Shown piece after piece: positions 6,828 to 7,081 of a DNA stretch of 7,081 nucleotides. The position numbers and the translations under genes were made by a program. Position 1 is the stretch's first letter. Every line of letters begins with the position of its first letter. Origin of the DNA: Acidobacteriota bacterium (GTDB lineage: Bacteria > Acidobacteriota > Terriglobia > Acidiferrales > UBA7541); contig PKWH01000244.1 in NCBI GenBank assembly GCA_003131985.1, positions 1 through 7,081 on the forward strand, given 5' to 3'. Below the pieces are notes generated by a model. The model was given only the letters and a program-made list of their open reading frames with translations. It was not told the DNA's origin and made no database searches.

Positions 6828-6872
6828 TTGAGCCGTATCGCTCAACGCTAAGAGCCGCCAGTCCAGCGGCTC
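6828..6872 (+). promoter_or_regulatory. Two tandem hairpins in the DoxX-gene leader
   Basis: Stem one is TTGAGC (6828-6833)/GCTCAA (6840-6845) with a 6-base loop. Stem two is GAGCCGC (6852-6858)/GCGGCTC (6866-6872) with a 7-base loop. Both are perfect and lie between the likely promoter and the ribosome site. GAGCCG also occurs inside stem one (6830-6835) and could pair instead with CGGCTC of stem two. No T-run follows, so this is a structured leader rather than an evident terminator; a role in translation or RNA stability is inference. Confidence 0.4.
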
Positions 6873-6887
6873 GCGTGATTGGGTGCC

Positions 6888-6892
6888 AGGAG
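6888..6892 (+). promoter_or_regulatory. Ribosome binding site of the DoxX-family gene
   Basis: AGGAG lies 7 bases before ATG 6900-6902, a canonical arrangement that fixes the start. Confidence 0.7.
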
Positions 6893-6899
6893 ATTACGA

Positions 6900-7081
6900 A
6901 TGGAAGGTCTGGAGAAACTGAAGCCGCTCGCTTTGCTGCTGTTGCGGGTGGGGCTTGGAGTGATATTCATCTCGCATGGGTACCCCAAGCTGTTCACTCA
7001 GTCGCAGCACGCGACCGAAGCTTTCGTCCACCTGGGATTTCCTGGCTACTTTGCTTACATCTCCGGGGTGCTGGAATTGTT
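6900..7081 (+). CDS. DoxX-family membrane protein, N-terminal part
   Basis: Sixty codons are present before the right edge. The sequence contains LALLLLRVGLGVIFISHGYP (residues about 10-29), the first transmembrane helix with the family's usual RVGLG...I...HG pattern. It continues with KLF and FVHLGFPGYFAYISGVLEL (42-60), the start of the second helix with its conserved Gly and Glu. DoxX-family proteins are small four-helix inner-membrane proteins. They are linked to quinone-dependent or oxidative-stress functions in some bacteria, but the role of most members, including this one, is not settled. A promoter, a structured leader and a good ribosome site precede it, so it looks like the first gene of its transcript, divergent from the SH3-protein gene. 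Confidence 0.9.
   Translation, partial: MEGLEKLKPLALLLLRVGLGVIFISHGYPKLFTQSQHATEAFVHLGFPGYFAYISGVLEL

Noticed and set aside
1..7081. A defence island, biosynthetic cluster, mobile element or other new multi-gene system
   Set aside because: The genes belong to unrelated families with mixed orientation. No transposase, integrase, nuclease, reverse transcriptase, repeat array or modification enzyme is visible.

Overview
The window is a chromosomal stretch of a moderately GC-rich bacterium. It holds seven protein genes (two cut by the window edges) and no RNA gene, mobile element, CRISPR array or phage-like gene that I can see. The gene set suggests an Acidobacteriota genome (Terriglobia type): a long secreted S9 peptidase with a C-terminal extension, an NHL-propeller protein, an envelope protein with bacterial SH3 modules, and a secreted Met/His-rich protein. 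This assignment is an inference from gene content; no marker gene is present.

Layout from left to right. (1) 1-326, minus: the N-terminal 108 residues of an ornithine cyclodeaminase/mu-crystallin family protein, starting at GTG and running off the left edge. (2) 545-736, plus: a 63-residue Cys/His protein that looks like a small zinc-binding domain. (3) 768-3467, minus: an exported prolyl-oligopeptidase-family (S9) peptidase with an intact Ser/Asp/His triad and an extra C-terminal domain resembling DUF3108. It converges on gene 2 with only 31 bases between them. (4) 3783-4550, plus: an exported 255-residue protein with Met/His-rich segments and a C-terminal domain rich in paired histidines. 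(5) 4663-5607, minus: a membrane-anchored or exported six-bladed NHL propeller. (6) 5673-6671, minus: a membrane-anchored protein with two SH3-like modules, 65 bases upstream of gene 5 and on the same strand. (7) 6900 to the right edge, plus: the N-terminus of a DoxX-family membrane protein, divergent from gene 6 and preceded by a likely promoter and two hairpins.

The genes do not form one pathway. Genes 3 to 7 are all predicted to act at or beyond the cytoplasmic membrane, so this is a neighbourhood of envelope and exported proteins. Only genes 5 and 6 are placed so that they might share a transcript, and gene 5 may also have its own leaderless start. I found no convincing undescribed multi-gene system. 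The items most worth checking are the peptidase fusion, the Met/His-rich protein, the structured DoxX leader, and a short stretch at 3644-3688 that resembles part of gene 1.
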